From positions 1 through 64,000 of the forward strand of contig DXFO01000038.1 in the NCBI GenBank assembly GCA_019114415.1: a stretch of DNA of 64,000 nt, read 5' to 3'. Below the pieces are notes generated by a model. The model saw only the letters and a program-made list of their open reading frames with translations. It was not told the origin of the DNA and searched no databases. This document shows positions 18,852-29,220 of the stretch, piece by piece. Each line of letters begins with the position of its first letter. The stretch's first letter is position 1. Position numbers and translations under genes: made by a program. This DNA comes from Candidatus Gemmiger faecavium (GTDB lineage Bacteria > Bacillota > Clostridia > Oscillospirales > Ruminococcaceae).

Positions 18852-20047
18852 CGGCGCTCAATCGCCTGGCGCGCCAGGTCCTGGCCCAGTGTGAGCCCCT
18901 GAATAACCTGATCGTCTGCGGGGAAATCTCCAACTTTACACGGCATTACAAAAGCGGTCATCTGTATTTTACGCTGAAAGACGCCAACAGCTCTGTCAAA
19001 GCCGTCATGTTCCGGGATAAAGCCCGCCTTTTGAATTTTGAGCCTCAGAACGGCATGTTGGTGCTTGCTTACGGCAATGCCACCCTGTATGAGAGGGACG
19101 GCGCTTTCCAGGTATATGCGGACTATATGCGCCCCTTCGGCGCCGGCGCTGCTCAGATGGCCTTTGATGCCCTGAAGAAAAAGCTGGAATCCGAAGGGCT
19201 TTTTGCGCCTGAACACAAACGTCCGCTCCCCGCAATGCCGAAATGCATCGGCATCGTCACCTCAAAGACCGGGGCTGCACTCAAAGACGTCTGCCAGGTA
19301 ATGGGGCGGCGCTGGCCGCTGACCAGGCTTTTGCTTGCTCCTGTCAGCGTACAGGGACTGGAAGCGGAAGCAAGCATCCTGGATGGCATCCGCACTTTGG
19401 ATGCCCGCCGGGATGTGGATCTCATCCTTGTCACCCGCGGCGGCGGAAGCAAAGAAGATTTGTGGGTGTTCAACAGTGAGCGCATTGCCCGTGCGGTGTA
19501 TGCCTGCCGGAAACCGGTCGTTTCTGCAGTGGGACACGAGATCGACTATACCATTCTGGACTACGTGGCGGATCTTCGCGCCCCAACGCCCTCTGCCGCA
19601 GCGGAGTTGTGCGTGCCTGACCAAGTGCAGCTGCGAAACGAAATATACAATATTGGACAAAATATTCAAAATAGTATACAGTCCACGTGGCAGATGTGCT
19701 ATAATAAATTAGATACTGTGCGTCCTGAACAAGCCATGCGGGTGCAGCGCACTGCTTTGACTGCACGCCGGCGTCAGATTATGGACTGCATCATTCAAAC
19801 AACACGTTGCGCCAATGATATTCTGGACCAGAAAAAGGCTTCTTTGGGAGCCGCAGCCGGGGTTGCTGCCTCGCTGAATCCTTATGCGGTTTTGTCCCGC
19901 GGATACGCTATGGTCCTGAATGAAGCCTCGGACTGTCTGGCGGTACGGTATTTGCATCCGGGCCAGAACATTATTTTGAAAGGGGACGGTGCACAGGCCG
20001 AGTGTACGGTCAACACCGTCTGTTCCGATCGTGAGGATCAAACATGA
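18830..20047 (+). CDS. xseA: Exodeoxyribonuclease VII large subunit
   Basis: CGEISNFTRHYKSGHLYFTLKD OB-fold, VTRGGGSKEDLWVFN, VVSAVGHEIDYTILDYVADLRAPTPSAAAE. Confidence 0.95.
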   Translation: MADYIDVTALNRLARQVLAQCEPLNNLIVCGEISNFTRHYKSGHLYFTLKDANSSVKAVMFRDKARLLNFEPQNGMLVLAYGNATLYERDGAFQVYADYMRPFGAGAAQMAFDALKKKLESEGLFAPEHKRPLPAMPKCIGIVTSKTGAALKDVCQVMGRRWPLTRLLLAPVSVQGLEAEASILDGIRTLDARRDVDLILVTRGGGSKEDLWVFNSERIARAVYACRKPVVSAVGHEIDYTILDYVADLRAPTPSAAAELCVPDQVQLRNEIYNIGQNIQNSIQSTWQMCYNKLDTVRPEQAMRVQRTALTARRRQIMDCIIQTTRCANDILDQKKASLGAAAGVAASLNPYAVLSRGYAMVLNEASDCLAVRYLHPGQNIILKGDGAQAECTVNTVCSDREDQT

Positions 20048-20280
20048 AAAAAGCACCCAAAAGTTTCGAGGAAGGCCTTGAGCGTCTGCGTTCTGTTCTT
20101 GCTGCCATGCAGGAGCCGGACACACCTTTGGCTGAGTCGGTCAAGCTGTATGCCGAGGCCGCAGAGCTGATCCGGTATTGCAACAAAACGCTGGATGACG
20201 CCGAACTCCAAATCAAAGAGATCGACACCCGTCTGAACAATGCGGATTCCGCAGCAGGGGAGACCGACGATGGACAATAA
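20044..20280 (+). CDS. xseB: Exodeoxyribonuclease VII small subunit
   Basis: SFEEGLERLRSVLAAMQEPDTPLAESVKLYAEA, immediately after xseA. Confidence 0.93.
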   Translation: MKKAPKSFEEGLERLRSVLAAMQEPDTPLAESVKLYAEAAELIRYCNKTLDDAELQIKEIDTRLNNADSAAGETDDGQ

Positions 20281-21157
20281 CGCCTATAAAGCACACTATG
20301 ACTCCTATGTCAAATTAACAGAGGATCGTCTGCTGACTTTGTGTGACAGGTATCTGCCTGCCACTGCTGAGATCTCCCGCGCGGCGCGGTACAGCCTTTT
20401 AAGCGGCGGCAAACGCGTCCGTGCAGTCCTTGTACTGTCTGCCTGCGAACTGGCGGGCGGCGACGTCAATGCAGCGGCAGACTACGCCGCTGCGCTTGAG
20501 ATGCTGCACTGCTATTCGCTGATTCATGACGATCTGCCTTGCATGGACAATGATGATTTTCGCCGTGGTCAGCCCAGCTGCCACCGAAAGTACGGGGAAT
20601 CCACGGCACTGCTGGCCGCCGATGCGCTGGTCACTGCCGCCTTTGAGGTCATTGCCAATGCACCGCTCAGCGCTGAAAGCCGGGTCCGGGCAGCTTCTAT
20701 TCTTTCCAAAGGCGCAGGCGCCCGCGGGATGCTGTACGGCCAGGAACTGGATAAATACTTTGAGCAGCACCGCGCGGATGCCGACCAGCTTTTGAATCTT
20801 CACCGCCATAAGACCGGTGCTTTGATTCTGGCCGGCGTGCAGCTGGGCTGCGCTGCCTGCGATACTGCGCCCGAATGTTCCGACGCTTTGGAAACCTACG
20901 CTCAGGAAATCGGCCTGGTATTCCAAATCGTTGACGATATACTGGATGTGACCTCCAGCACCGAAACGCTGGGCAAGCCGGTGGGCAGTGACGCGGAAAA
21001 CAACAAGACAACTTTTGTTACGCTCTACGGCCTGGATGGAGCACATTCCATGGCAGAGCAGCACAACAACGCCGCGTTGGCTGCATTGGAGCCCTTGGGC
21101 GAAAAGGCAGATTTTTTGCGCTGCCTTGCCCGGAGCCTGCTGGTGCGCAACAAGTAA
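20270..21157 (+). CDS. ispA: Polyprenyl (farnesyl) diphosphate synthase
   Basis: LIHDDLPCMDNDDFRRGQPSCH first and FQIVDDILD second Asp-rich motifs; GGKRVRAVL. Confidence 0.93.
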   Translation: MDNNAYKAHYDSYVKLTEDRLLTLCDRYLPATAEISRAARYSLLSGGKRVRAVLVLSACELAGGDVNAAADYAAALEMLHCYSLIHDDLPCMDNDDFRRGQPSCHRKYGESTALLAADALVTAAFEVIANAPLSAESRVRAASILSKGAGARGMLYGQELDKYFEQHRADADQLLNLHRHKTGALILAGVQLGCAACDTAPECSDALETYAQEIGLVFQIVDDILDVTSSTETLGKPVGSDAENNKTTFVTLYGLDGAHSMAEQHNNAALAALEPLGEKADFLRCLARSLLVRNK

Positions 21158-21178
21158 AAACAGGAACGGGGGATGTGA

Positions 21179-21646
21179 ATGCGTTGGCTGATGATGCCGC
21201 TTCAATGGAATTTTGTTCTGGTCACAGCGCTGCTGGCATCGATCTGCGCCCAGCTGATCAAAGTCATCTTGAACCTGATCGTGGTTGGCCGCTTTATTCC
21301 TGAACGTGTCTGGGGCGCGGGCGGTATGCCCAGTTCCCATTCCGCCACCGTATGCGCCATGCTGGTGGCAACCGGACGCTACTGCGGTCCGAATTCCTCC
21401 TTGTTTGCCGTGGCGGTGGTGGTCTCTATTATCGTCATGTATGACGCCATGGGTGTGCGCCGGGAAACCGGCGAACAGGCCAAAGTCCTCAACCAGATGC
21501 TGAACGAATGGATGGACGAAGGCGCGCAGAATTTTTCCTGGCTTGCCGATAAGCGCCTGAAAGAAATGGTTGGTCATACGCCCATCCAGGTGTTGGCAGG
21601 TGCGATTCTGGGCGTTTTTGTCGGTTTTGTCGTGCCCATGCCGTGA
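21179..21646 (+). CDS. Divergent PAP2 family protein
   Basis: GGMPSSHSATVCAMLVA and MYDAMGVRRETGEQAKVLN, GHTPIQVLAGAILG. Confidence 0.9.
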   Translation: MRWLMMPLQWNFVLVTALLASICAQLIKVILNLIVVGRFIPERVWGAGGMPSSHSATVCAMLVATGRYCGPNSSLFAVAVVVSIIVMYDAMGVRRETGEQAKVLNQMLNEWMDEGAQNFSWLADKRLKEMVGHTPIQVLAGAILGVFVGFVVPMP

Positions 21647-21708
21647 CCGCCGTATGGTTTCTGTGCCCTGATGCAAAGCAAGGATCGTGAAACGAAGAGG
21701 TGTACCAC

Positions 21709-23577
21709 ATGAGGTATTCATTGCTGAGCCGTATCAATCGGCCGGGTGATGTAAAAAAACTTATGCCTGAGGAACTGCCGCTTCTCTGCGATGAGATCCG
21801 CAGCTTCCTGATCGAGAGTGTTTCCGCTACGGGCGGTCATCTCTCTTCCAACCTCGGTGTAGTTGAACTGACGGTTGCTCTCCATAAAGCTCTTGTACTG
21901 CCCCGCGACAAAATCGTCTTTGACGTCGGGCACCAGTGCTATACCCATAAGCTGCTCACCGGACGGAGGGACGGCTTTGCTCACCTGCGTCAGAAAGACG
22001 GCATTTCCGGATTTCCCTGTCCGGCCGAAAGCAACTGTGACGCTTTTATTGCCGGACACGGCAGCACGGCACTGTCGGTGGCTATCGGCATTGCCCGTGC
22101 CAAAAAACTCAAAAACGAGCCCGGCAAGGTCGTCGCCGTGATCGGTGACGGCGCCTTTACCGGCGGCATGGTATACGAGGGCATGAACAATGTGGGGATG
22201 CTCAACAATCTCATTGTCATCCTCAACGACAACAAAATGTCCATCTCCAAAAACGTCGGCGAGATCGCCAACTACCTGACCCGCCTTCGCACCGACCCCA
22301 AATATTTCCATGCCAAGGCACAGATGGAGACCGCTCTTGAGAGCATCCCGGTTTTGGGAACCGGCATGGTCCGTGTTCTGCAGGGCGGCAAACGGATCAT
22401 CCGCCGCGGGATCTATCACTCCACCATGTTTGAGGAAATGGGCTTCCAGTATGTCGGGCCGGTGGATGGTCACGACGTTATCCAGCTCAGCCAGATGCTG
22501 ACCAACCTGCAGGAGCAGGCCGCCCCTCTCTTCATCCATATCGTCACCCAAAAAGGCAAGGGTCTGAAACCCGCCGAGGAAAACCCCGGCGAGTTCCATA
22601 GCGTCTCCGCCTTTGATTTGAATCACCTGACTAACCCTGAGGTTTCCCCCAAAGACAGCTTCTCCAGCTATTTCGGGACCAAGCTCTCGGAACTTGGCGG
22701 GGAGTGCAGCAAGCTGTGTGCCATCACCGCCGCCATGAAATACGGCACAGGCCTGCAGTTTTTCAAGCACGATCATCCCGACCGCTTCTTTGATGTGGGC
22801 ATGGCTGAACAGCATGCCGTAACCTTTGCTGCGGGACTTGCCAGCCAGGGATTGCTGCCTGTCGTCGCCATTTACTCTACTTTCTTCCAGCGCGCCTACG
22901 ATCAGATGATCCATGATGTCTGCCTGCTGCGTCTGAATGTTTTGTTTGCTGTAGACCGTGCCGGCCTTGTCCCGGGTGACGGCGAGACTCACCAGGGAAT
23001 CTATGACCCTGCCTTTTTCAGTCAGATGCAGGTGGAGACCTACTCTCCGGCAAACTACGCCGAACTGGAGTATTGGCTGAGTTATCTTGTTCGGGAAGGC
23101 ACCGGTCCCCGCGCGATCCGCTATCCCCGCGGGGAAGAGAAGCCGTCTCTTTCTGCTCTGGGCTGTACCGGCAATCCCTTTGACATGATCGAACAGCGCG
23201 ACGGCGCCAAAATCGTTCTGGTCAGCTACGGTGCCGAAGCCGAGGAAATCCTTGCCGCATCGGATCTGCTGCTCCAGAAGGGCGTTGCTGCCGACTGCTG
23301 CAAACTGGTACGGATCAGTCCGCTGCCCGACGGGCTGTGCAATGCCCTGCAAAAATACGACACCATTATTTTTGCCGAAGAATGCGTCAAGTCCGGAGGA
23401 ATCGGGCAGCAGCTTTGTTTTGCTATGCAGCAATCCGGCTGGACCGGCCGCTTTGTGCTGCATGCCGTCGATAATCGTCATCTGCTGCACGCCAATGTGC
23501 CGCAGCTTCGCAAAGATCAGAATTTGGACGCCGCATCGCTCGCCAAAAGCGCGCTCGGCGCAGAAAGCGAGAACTGA
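21709..23577 (+). CDS. dxs: 1-deoxy-D-xylulose-5-phosphate synthase
   Basis: GGHLSSNLGVVELTVALH, GHQCYTHKLLTGR, GDGAFTGGMVYEGMNN, DRAGLVPGDGETHQGIYD. Confidence 0.96.
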   Translation: MRYSLLSRINRPGDVKKLMPEELPLLCDEIRSFLIESVSATGGHLSSNLGVVELTVALHKALVLPRDKIVFDVGHQCYTHKLLTGRRDGFAHLRQKDGISGFPCPAESNCDAFIAGHGSTALSVAIGIARAKKLKNEPGKVVAVIGDGAFTGGMVYEGMNNVGMLNNLIVILNDNKMSISKNVGEIANYLTRLRTDPKYFHAKAQMETALESIPVLGTGMVRVLQGGKRIIRRGIYHSTMFEEMGFQYVGPVDGHDVIQLSQMLTNLQEQAAPLFIHIVTQKGKGLKPAEENPGEFHSVSAFDLNHLTNPEVSPKDSFSSYFGTKLSELGGECSKLCAITAAMKYGTGLQFFKHDHPDRFFDVGMAEQHAVTFAAGLASQGLLPVVAIYSTFFQRAYDQMIHDVCLLRLNVLFAVDRAGLVPGDGETHQGIYDPAFFSQMQVETYSPANYAELEYWLSYLVREGTGPRAIRYPRGEEKPSLSALGCTGNPFDMIEQRDGAKIVLVSYGAEAEEILAASDLLLQKGVAADCCKLVRISPLPDGLCNALQKYDTIIFAEECVKSGGIGQQLCFAMQQSGWTGRFVLHAVDNRHLLHANVPQLRKDQNLDAASLAKSALGAESEN

Positions 23578-23579
23578 GC

Positions 23580-24401
23580 ATGAAAGTGCGTTTGGATCAA
23601 TATCTTTGCCAGGAAGGCTTTACCCAAAGTCGTGAGCGGGCAAAAGCGCTCATTATGTCCGGCATTGTTTTCATCAACGGGCAGAAGGCTGACAAGGCAG
23701 GGGAGCTCGTCCCTGAAGGCGCACAGGTAGAAGTCCGTGGCCACGACATTGGTTACGTCAGCCGCGGCGGCCTCAAGCTGGAAAAGGCCATGAAGGTGTT
23801 TCCTCTCAGCCCGGATGGCAAGGTCTGTATGGATATCGGTGCATCCACAGGCGGGTTCACCGACTGTATGCTCCAAAACGGTGCCACGAAAGTGTATGCC
23901 GTGGATGTGGGATACGGCCAGCTTGCCTGGAGCCTGCGCACCGATGACCGTGTCGTCAATATGGAGCGCACCAATATCCGCAATGTCACGCCGGATATGC
24001 TGGAGGATGCCATTGAATTCTTCAGCGTCGACGTTTCCTTTATTTCGTTAAAGCATATTTTCCCCGTTGCCGATGCCGTCTGCTCGCCCGACGCCTGCGG
24101 TGTTTGCCTGGTCAAGCCGCAATTTGAGGCCGGAAGAGAAAAGGTTGGCAAGAAAGGTGTCGTGCGGGAGCCCGCCACCCATCGCGAGGTCCTGCACGCT
24201 GCCATCGAATACGCCGCTCAGAACCATTTTGCAGCGGAAGGGTTGGATTTTTCTCCCATCAAGGGACCGGAAGGCAACATTGAGTTTCTGCTGTTTGTCC
24301 GCCATAACGGAACTTCCGGTCTGGAGCCGGATGCCATCGACCGGGTGGTGGCCAGTGCCCACGAAACGCTCGACGGCGTATCATCCCGGCATCGGGGTTG
24401 A
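23580..24401 (+). CDS. tlyA: TlyA family rRNA (cytidine-2'-O)-methyltransferase
   Basis: S4 domain RLDQYLCQEGFTQSRERAKALIMSGIV; SRGGLKLEKA; DIGASTGGFTDCMLQNGA. Confidence 0.93.
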   Translation: MKVRLDQYLCQEGFTQSRERAKALIMSGIVFINGQKADKAGELVPEGAQVEVRGHDIGYVSRGGLKLEKAMKVFPLSPDGKVCMDIGASTGGFTDCMLQNGATKVYAVDVGYGQLAWSLRTDDRVVNMERTNIRNVTPDMLEDAIEFFSVDVSFISLKHIFPVADAVCSPDACGVCLVKPQFEAGREKVGKKGVVREPATHREVLHAAIEYAAQNHFAAEGLDFSPIKGPEGNIEFLLFVRHNGTSGLEPDAIDRVVASAHETLDGVSSRHRG

Positions 24402-24450
24402 CGCCTGATGCAATCCATGGCCTAACACCGGCCAGAAAGAGATTGATTAC

Positions 24451-25296
24451 ATGACGGTTCTTTTATACCCCAATCCATTGAAAGACACCGATCTTTCGGT
24501 CACACGCCGCGCTGCGGCGTTGCTGCGCAGTTACGGTGTCCGCGTCCTTCTTCCGGACGACCTTGGCCCCGATGCCGTTTGCCCGGAGAGCGAACGGATG
24601 CCCATGGAGCAGGCGCTGTCCATCACCGATCAGGTTGTTACCATCGGCGGCGACGGCACCTTGCTGCGTGCTGCGTCCCAGTGTCTGAAGCATGATAAAC
24701 CTTTGCTGGGGATCAATCTCGGGCGCATGGGTTTTCTTGCCACGTGCGAAATGGATGAGATGCCGCATAAACTCAAGCGGCTGGCTCAGGGTGACTGTCA
24801 TTTTGAGCGCCGCTCTCTTTTGCAGGTAGAGAAAAACGACGGTGCCTGGTCAGCCGCAGCACTCAATGATGTGGTGCTGTACGGCAAATCCCGCATGCAC
24901 CCCATGGACTACACCATTTACTGCGACGGAGTGTTTGTCTGCCGCTATCGGAGTGATGGCATCATCGCAGCCACTCCCACCGGATCCACGGCATATTCTC
25001 TGTCGGCGGGCGGACCGATTCTGGATGCTTCCGCATCGGTATTCGTGCTCAATGCCATTTGCCCGCACAGTCCCAGACAGATCCCCCTGGTATTCTCCCA
25101 TACCCGCCGCGTGACCGTTGTGTCCGAGGCCGCCAACCGCGACAAAGTACTTGCTTCCGCAGACAGCCGGGTATCCTGCGAACTGGAACCGGGGGATCGG
25201 GTCGATATTTTTGTGGCAAAAACACAGCTGCGTCTCGCGGCTTTTGATGAGGCCGAACAGTTTCGCGCCATCGAGACCAAGCTGATGAGGAGATGA
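24451..25296 (+). CDS. nadK: NAD kinase
   Basis: GGDGTLLRAAS, LGINLGRMGFLAT, GIIAATPTGSTAYSLSAGGPILD. Confidence 0.95.
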   Translation: MTVLLYPNPLKDTDLSVTRRAAALLRSYGVRVLLPDDLGPDAVCPESERMPMEQALSITDQVVTIGGDGTLLRAASQCLKHDKPLLGINLGRMGFLATCEMDEMPHKLKRLAQGDCHFERRSLLQVEKNDGAWSAAALNDVVLYGKSRMHPMDYTIYCDGVFVCRYRSDGIIAATPTGSTAYSLSAGGPILDASASVFVLNAICPHSPRQIPLVFSHTRRVTVVSEAANRDKVLASADSRVSCELEPGDRVDIFVAKTQLRLAAFDEAEQFRAIETKLMRR

Positions 25297-25304
25297 TAGT
25301 ATCA

Positions 25305-25766
25305 ATGAAACGCGCAAGACACCAGGCCATCCTGGATTTGATCGAAAAGCACCCCATCGACCGTCAGGAAGAGCTGCTTTCCTACCTGAAAGACGAAGGC
25401 TTTGACGTAACGCAGGCCACGGTCTCCCGTGACATTCGCGAACTGCGGCTGGTCAAGACGGCGACCGGCAGCGGCGGCTACCGTTATATGTCTGCGTCGG
25501 AATCCGGCAAGGTGAGCCACTCTCCCAGCCGGTTCGAGACGATTTTCCGGGAGTCTGTGCTGAAGGTGGACTATGCCGGTCATATGGTGCTGGTCAAATG
25601 TTTTTCCGGCATGGCCAATGCCGCATGCGAAGTGTTTGACGCCCGTGCGTGGGATAACGTCGTGGGGACGCTTTCCGGTGACGACACATTCTTCATTCTG
25701 ATGCGCACCGAGGAATCGGCCAAACAAATCTGCGAGGAATTGCGCCGTTTCACGCCCCGGCACTGA
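25305..25766 (+). CDS. argR: Arginine repressor ArgR
   Basis: KRARHQAILDLIEKHPIDRQEELLSYLKDEGFDVTQATVSRDIRELRLVK winged helix; C-terminal GTLSGDDTFFILMR. Confidence 0.95.
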   Translation: MKRARHQAILDLIEKHPIDRQEELLSYLKDEGFDVTQATVSRDIRELRLVKTATGSGGYRYMSASESGKVSHSPSRFETIFRESVLKVDYAGHMVLVKCFSGMANAACEVFDARAWDNVVGTLSGDDTFFILMRTEESAKQICEELRRFTPRH

Positions 25767-25800
25767 GTTTGAACGCTGAAAGAGGGGAGACACCCGCCCT

Positions 25801-27468
25801 ATGCTGACGGATCTCAAAATTGAAAATGTGGCGGTTATCGAGAAAGCTGAGGTGCATTTTGCCCCCGGCTTTAACGTGCTGACCGGTGAGACCGGTGCGG
25901 GCAAATCCATCCTGATCGACTCGATCAATGCGATCCTCGGCAATCGAGCCTCCCGCGAACTGGTGCGCAGCGGTACGCAAAAGGCCTGCATCTGGGCAAC
26001 TTTTGAAAACATCCCGGCGAACGTCCGCGCCCAAATGGAACGCTGCGGTTATGAGGCCCAGGATGATCTTCTGCTTTATCGTGAGATCAACGCGGAAGGA
26101 AAGGGCAGCTGCCGTGTCAACGGCATGCCCGCCACCGCTACCGTGGTGCGGGACATTTGCGCCGGGCTCATTGCCATCCATGGCCAGCATGACAGCCAGA
26201 GCCTGACCAATCCGGCAGCGCATCTCTCGCTGCTGGATCAGTACGCGCAAAACGGCGAGCTCCGGGAAGCCTATCACAGACTGTACCGCGAGGTCGTCCG
26301 GGTCAAGCGGGAAGCCGACGCCCTCATGGCAAACGAAGCGGACAAACAGCGCCGGATCGCCATGTTGACGGAAGAGGTGGAGGAACTCACAGCCGCCAAC
26401 CTGTCTGTTGACGAGGAAGCCCAGCTGACGGAGCGCAAACATGTGATCGTTCATGCCCAAAGTATCCTCGACCGCATCACCGCCGCTTACGTTGCCCTTG
26501 ACGGCCAGGAAGACACCGACGTCCAGGGGGCGGCCGATCTTCTGGGAGATGCTTCCACCAATCTGTCCGAAGCAGCCCGCCTGGATGAAAGCCTGAACAC
26601 TTTGTCGGAGCGGCTGAACGAACTGTATTATACTGCCCGGGAACTGACCACCGACCTGGCAGACCGGCTGGACGGGTATTCCTTTGACGGAGGAGAACTG
26701 AACCAGATCGAGGAACGCCTTGACCTCATCTACCGTTTGAAAAAGAAATATGGCGGCGAGGTATCCGATCTGCTGGCGAGGCGGGATGCCGCCGCTGCCG
26801 AACTGGAAAACTTCCAGTCCTCTTCCCAGCGGATCGAAAAGCTCAACCAGCTCAAGCAGGACCTCTACCGCCAGGCCCGGGAGGCTGCCGAGCGCCTGAC
26901 CCAGTCCCGCTTGCAGGCTTTCGAAGCCATGAACCGCCAGATGCTCTCGGCTCTGGCTTTCCTGAATATGCCGGGGATACGCTTTACCTTGCAGCATCAC
27001 CGCGGCCCCCTGGCTTCGGCAGGGCAGGACACCATTGAATTTCTCATCTCCACCAACCCCGGTGAAGATCCCAAGCCGCTGTCCAAGGTTGCTTCCGGCG
27101 GCGAGCTTTCCCGTATCATGCTGGCATTCAAGAGCGCCCTTGCCGACAAAGACGCCATTCCCACCGTCATTTACGACGAGATCGATACCGGTGTATCCGG
27201 CCTTGCTGCAGGGCGTATCGGACAGCTTTTGAAACAGACTGCGGCAGGACACCAGGTGCTGTGCATCACTCATACACCGCAGGTGGCCGCCTTTGCGGAC
27301 AATCAGCTGCTTATCCGCAAGGAGGTCCGCGACGGCCGGACCTATACCCAGATCCACACCCTTGATCTGGATGCACGGGTCCGCGCTCTGGCGGCAATGA
27401 TCTCGGGCGACAAAGTCACGGAACTGAGCCTTGCCAATGCCCGGGAAATGATCGAAAAATCCAAGTAA
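25801..27468 (+). CDS. recN: DNA repair protein RecN
   Basis: LTGETGAGKSILIDSINAILGNRAS, GQHDSQSL, SGGELSRIMLAFK, YDEIDTGVSGLAAG. Confidence 0.96.
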   Translation: MLTDLKIENVAVIEKAEVHFAPGFNVLTGETGAGKSILIDSINAILGNRASRELVRSGTQKACIWATFENIPANVRAQMERCGYEAQDDLLLYREINAEGKGSCRVNGMPATATVVRDICAGLIAIHGQHDSQSLTNPAAHLSLLDQYAQNGELREAYHRLYREVVRVKREADALMANEADKQRRIAMLTEEVEELTAANLSVDEEAQLTERKHVIVHAQSILDRITAAYVALDGQEDTDVQGAADLLGDASTNLSEAARLDESLNTLSERLNELYYTARELTTDLADRLDGYSFDGGELNQIEERLDLIYRLKKKYGGEVSDLLARRDAAAAELENFQSSSQRIEKLNQLKQDLYRQAREAAERLTQSRLQAFEAMNRQMLSALAFLNMPGIRFTLQHHRGPLASAGQDTIEFLISTNPGEDPKPLSKVASGGELSRIMLAFKSALADKDAIPTVIYDEIDTGVSGLAAGRIGQLLKQTAAGHQVLCITHTPQVAAFADNQLLIRKEVRDGRTYTQIHTLDLDARVRALAAMISGDKVTELSLANAREMIEKSK

Positions 27469-27483
27469 TGCCCGGTGCAGTGC

Positions 27484-27822
27484 TTGACTTTTATCTGCCG
27501 ATGTGGTAGTGTAATTTTTGTTCAAATGCATTGATGAGGATCAGTAACCGTCATTTCTGTGCGAGAGAGAGGCCCCGGCTGGTGAAAGGGACCGGCACGG
27601 CGGACGGCGAATACCCCTTTGAGCAGCAGGCTGAACGTCCCGTCCGGGATCAGTAGGCTGTGCCGTGTGCGCACGTTACAGCGTTTGGGTATCGGTCCGG
27701 TCACATCTGCCGCCTGTACCCGCGAAGGTCCGCCGCCGTGAGGGGACGGACGAACAGAGGTGGTACCGCGTAATCATCGCCCTCTGCCAAATTTCACGTT
27801 TGGCAGGGGCGTTTTTTTGTCC
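27484..27822 (+). promoter_or_regulatory. T-box leader (tRNA-Tyr-responsive) with terminator, upstream of tyrS
   Basis: T-box sequence AACAGAGGTGGTACCGCG at 27753-27770; terminator CGCCCTCTGCCAAA...TTTGGCAGGGGCG-TTTTTTT ending about 27819. Stem I GCGAATACCCC carries a candidate UAC (Tyr) specifier at 27612-27614. Upstream promoter TTGACT-N17-TAGTGT at 27484-27512. Confidence 0.92.
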
Positions 27823-27852
27823 CTTGCCGCAACACACAAGGAGGAGTATCCC

Positions 27853-29073
27853 ATGCAGATCTACGAAGAACTGAAAGCGCGCGGCCTGATCGCGCAGGTG
27901 ACGGACGCGGAAGAGATCCGCGACGTCATCAACAATGGCAAGGCCACTTTTTACATCGGCTTTGACTGCACTGCCGACAGCCTGACCGCCGGACATTTTA
28001 TGGCGCTGACCCTGATGAAGCGTCTGCAGATGGCCGGCAACAAGCCCATTGCACTGATCGGCGGCGGCACGACCATGATCGGTGACCCTTCCGGCCGTAC
28101 CGACATGCGCAAAATGCTGACCAAGGAAGACATTGCTCATAACGCCGAGTGCTTCAAGCGCCAGATGGAGCGCTTTATCGAATTCGGCGAGGGCAAGGCC
28201 ATGATGCTCAATAACGCTGACTGGCTGCTGAACCTCAACTACGTGGAGCTGCTCCGTGAAGTCGGTGCCTGCTTCAGCGTCAACAACATGCTGCGCGCCG
28301 AGTGCTACAAGCAGCGCATGGAAAAAGGCCTGTCCTTCCTTGAGTTCAACTACATGATCATGCAGAGCTACGACTTCTACTACATGTTCCAGCATTACGG
28401 CTGCAACATGCAGTTCGGCGGCGACGATCAGTGGTCCAACATGCTGGGCGGTACTGAGCTGATCCGCCGCAAGCTGGGCAAGGATGCCTTTGCCATGACC
28501 ATCACGCTGCTGACCGACTCCCAGGGCAAGAAAATGGGCAAGACCGCCGGCAATGCCGTCTGGCTCGACCCCAACAAGACCAGCCCCTTCGAATTCTACC
28601 AGTACTGGCGCAACGTGGGCGATGCGGACGTTCTCAAGTGCATCCGCATGCTGACCTTCCTGCCGCTGGAGCAGATCGATGAGATGGATCACTGGCAGGG
28701 CGAGCAGCTCAACAAAGCCAAGGAGATCCTGGCCTTTGAGCTGACCCAGATGGTTCACGGCACCGAAGAAGCCGAGAAGGCACAGGCCACGGCCCGCGGG
28801 CTTTTCAGCGGCGCGGCAGACGAAGCCAATATGCCCTCCACCCAGCTGGACGAGAGTCTGCTGCGCGACGGCAAAGCCGGCCTTCTATCTGTGATGGTCG
28901 CAGCAAAGCTGTGCTCTTCCAACCGTGAGGCACGCCAGCTCATCCAGCAGGGCGGCGTTCTGGTCGACGGTGAGAAGGTCACCGATTCCACCTTTGCACT
29001 GGCCGCAGAACAGCTCCAGAAGGGCGTCGTCATCAAAAAGGGCAAAAAGGTGTATCATAAAGTCATGCTGTGA
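27853..29073 (+). CDS. tyrS: Tyrosyl-tRNA synthetase
   Basis: YIGFDCTADSLTAGHFMALTLMKRLQ, FGGDDQWSNMLGGTELIR, GKKMGKTAGNAVWLD (KMSKS-like), C-terminal S4 domain. Confidence 0.96.
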   Translation: MQIYEELKARGLIAQVTDAEEIRDVINNGKATFYIGFDCTADSLTAGHFMALTLMKRLQMAGNKPIALIGGGTTMIGDPSGRTDMRKMLTKEDIAHNAECFKRQMERFIEFGEGKAMMLNNADWLLNLNYVELLREVGACFSVNNMLRAECYKQRMEKGLSFLEFNYMIMQSYDFYYMFQHYGCNMQFGGDDQWSNMLGGTELIRRKLGKDAFAMTITLLTDSQGKKMGKTAGNAVWLDPNKTSPFEFYQYWRNVGDADVLKCIRMLTFLPLEQIDEMDHWQGEQLNKAKEILAFELTQMVHGTEEAEKAQATARGLFSGAADEANMPSTQLDESLLRDGKAGLLSVMVAAKLCSSNREARQLIQQGGVLVDGEKVTDSTFALAAEQLQKGVVIKKGKKVYHKVML

Positions 29074-29111
29074 TTTATAATGCACAGATTCTGAAACCAC
29101 GGCATTTTCCG

Positions 29112-29146
29112 GCGGAGAGCGGGCAGTACGCCTGCTCTCCGCTTTT
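29112..29146 (+). terminator. Intrinsic terminator after tyrS
   Basis: GCGGAGAGC...GCTCTCCGC followed by TTTTT. Confidence 0.88.
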
Positions 29147-29220
29147 TATGTGCCGCCCTTGCTGAACTGCTGCCTTTGGGCTATAATAAAGAAGATACTT
29201 CAAAAAGCGAGGATATCCCC

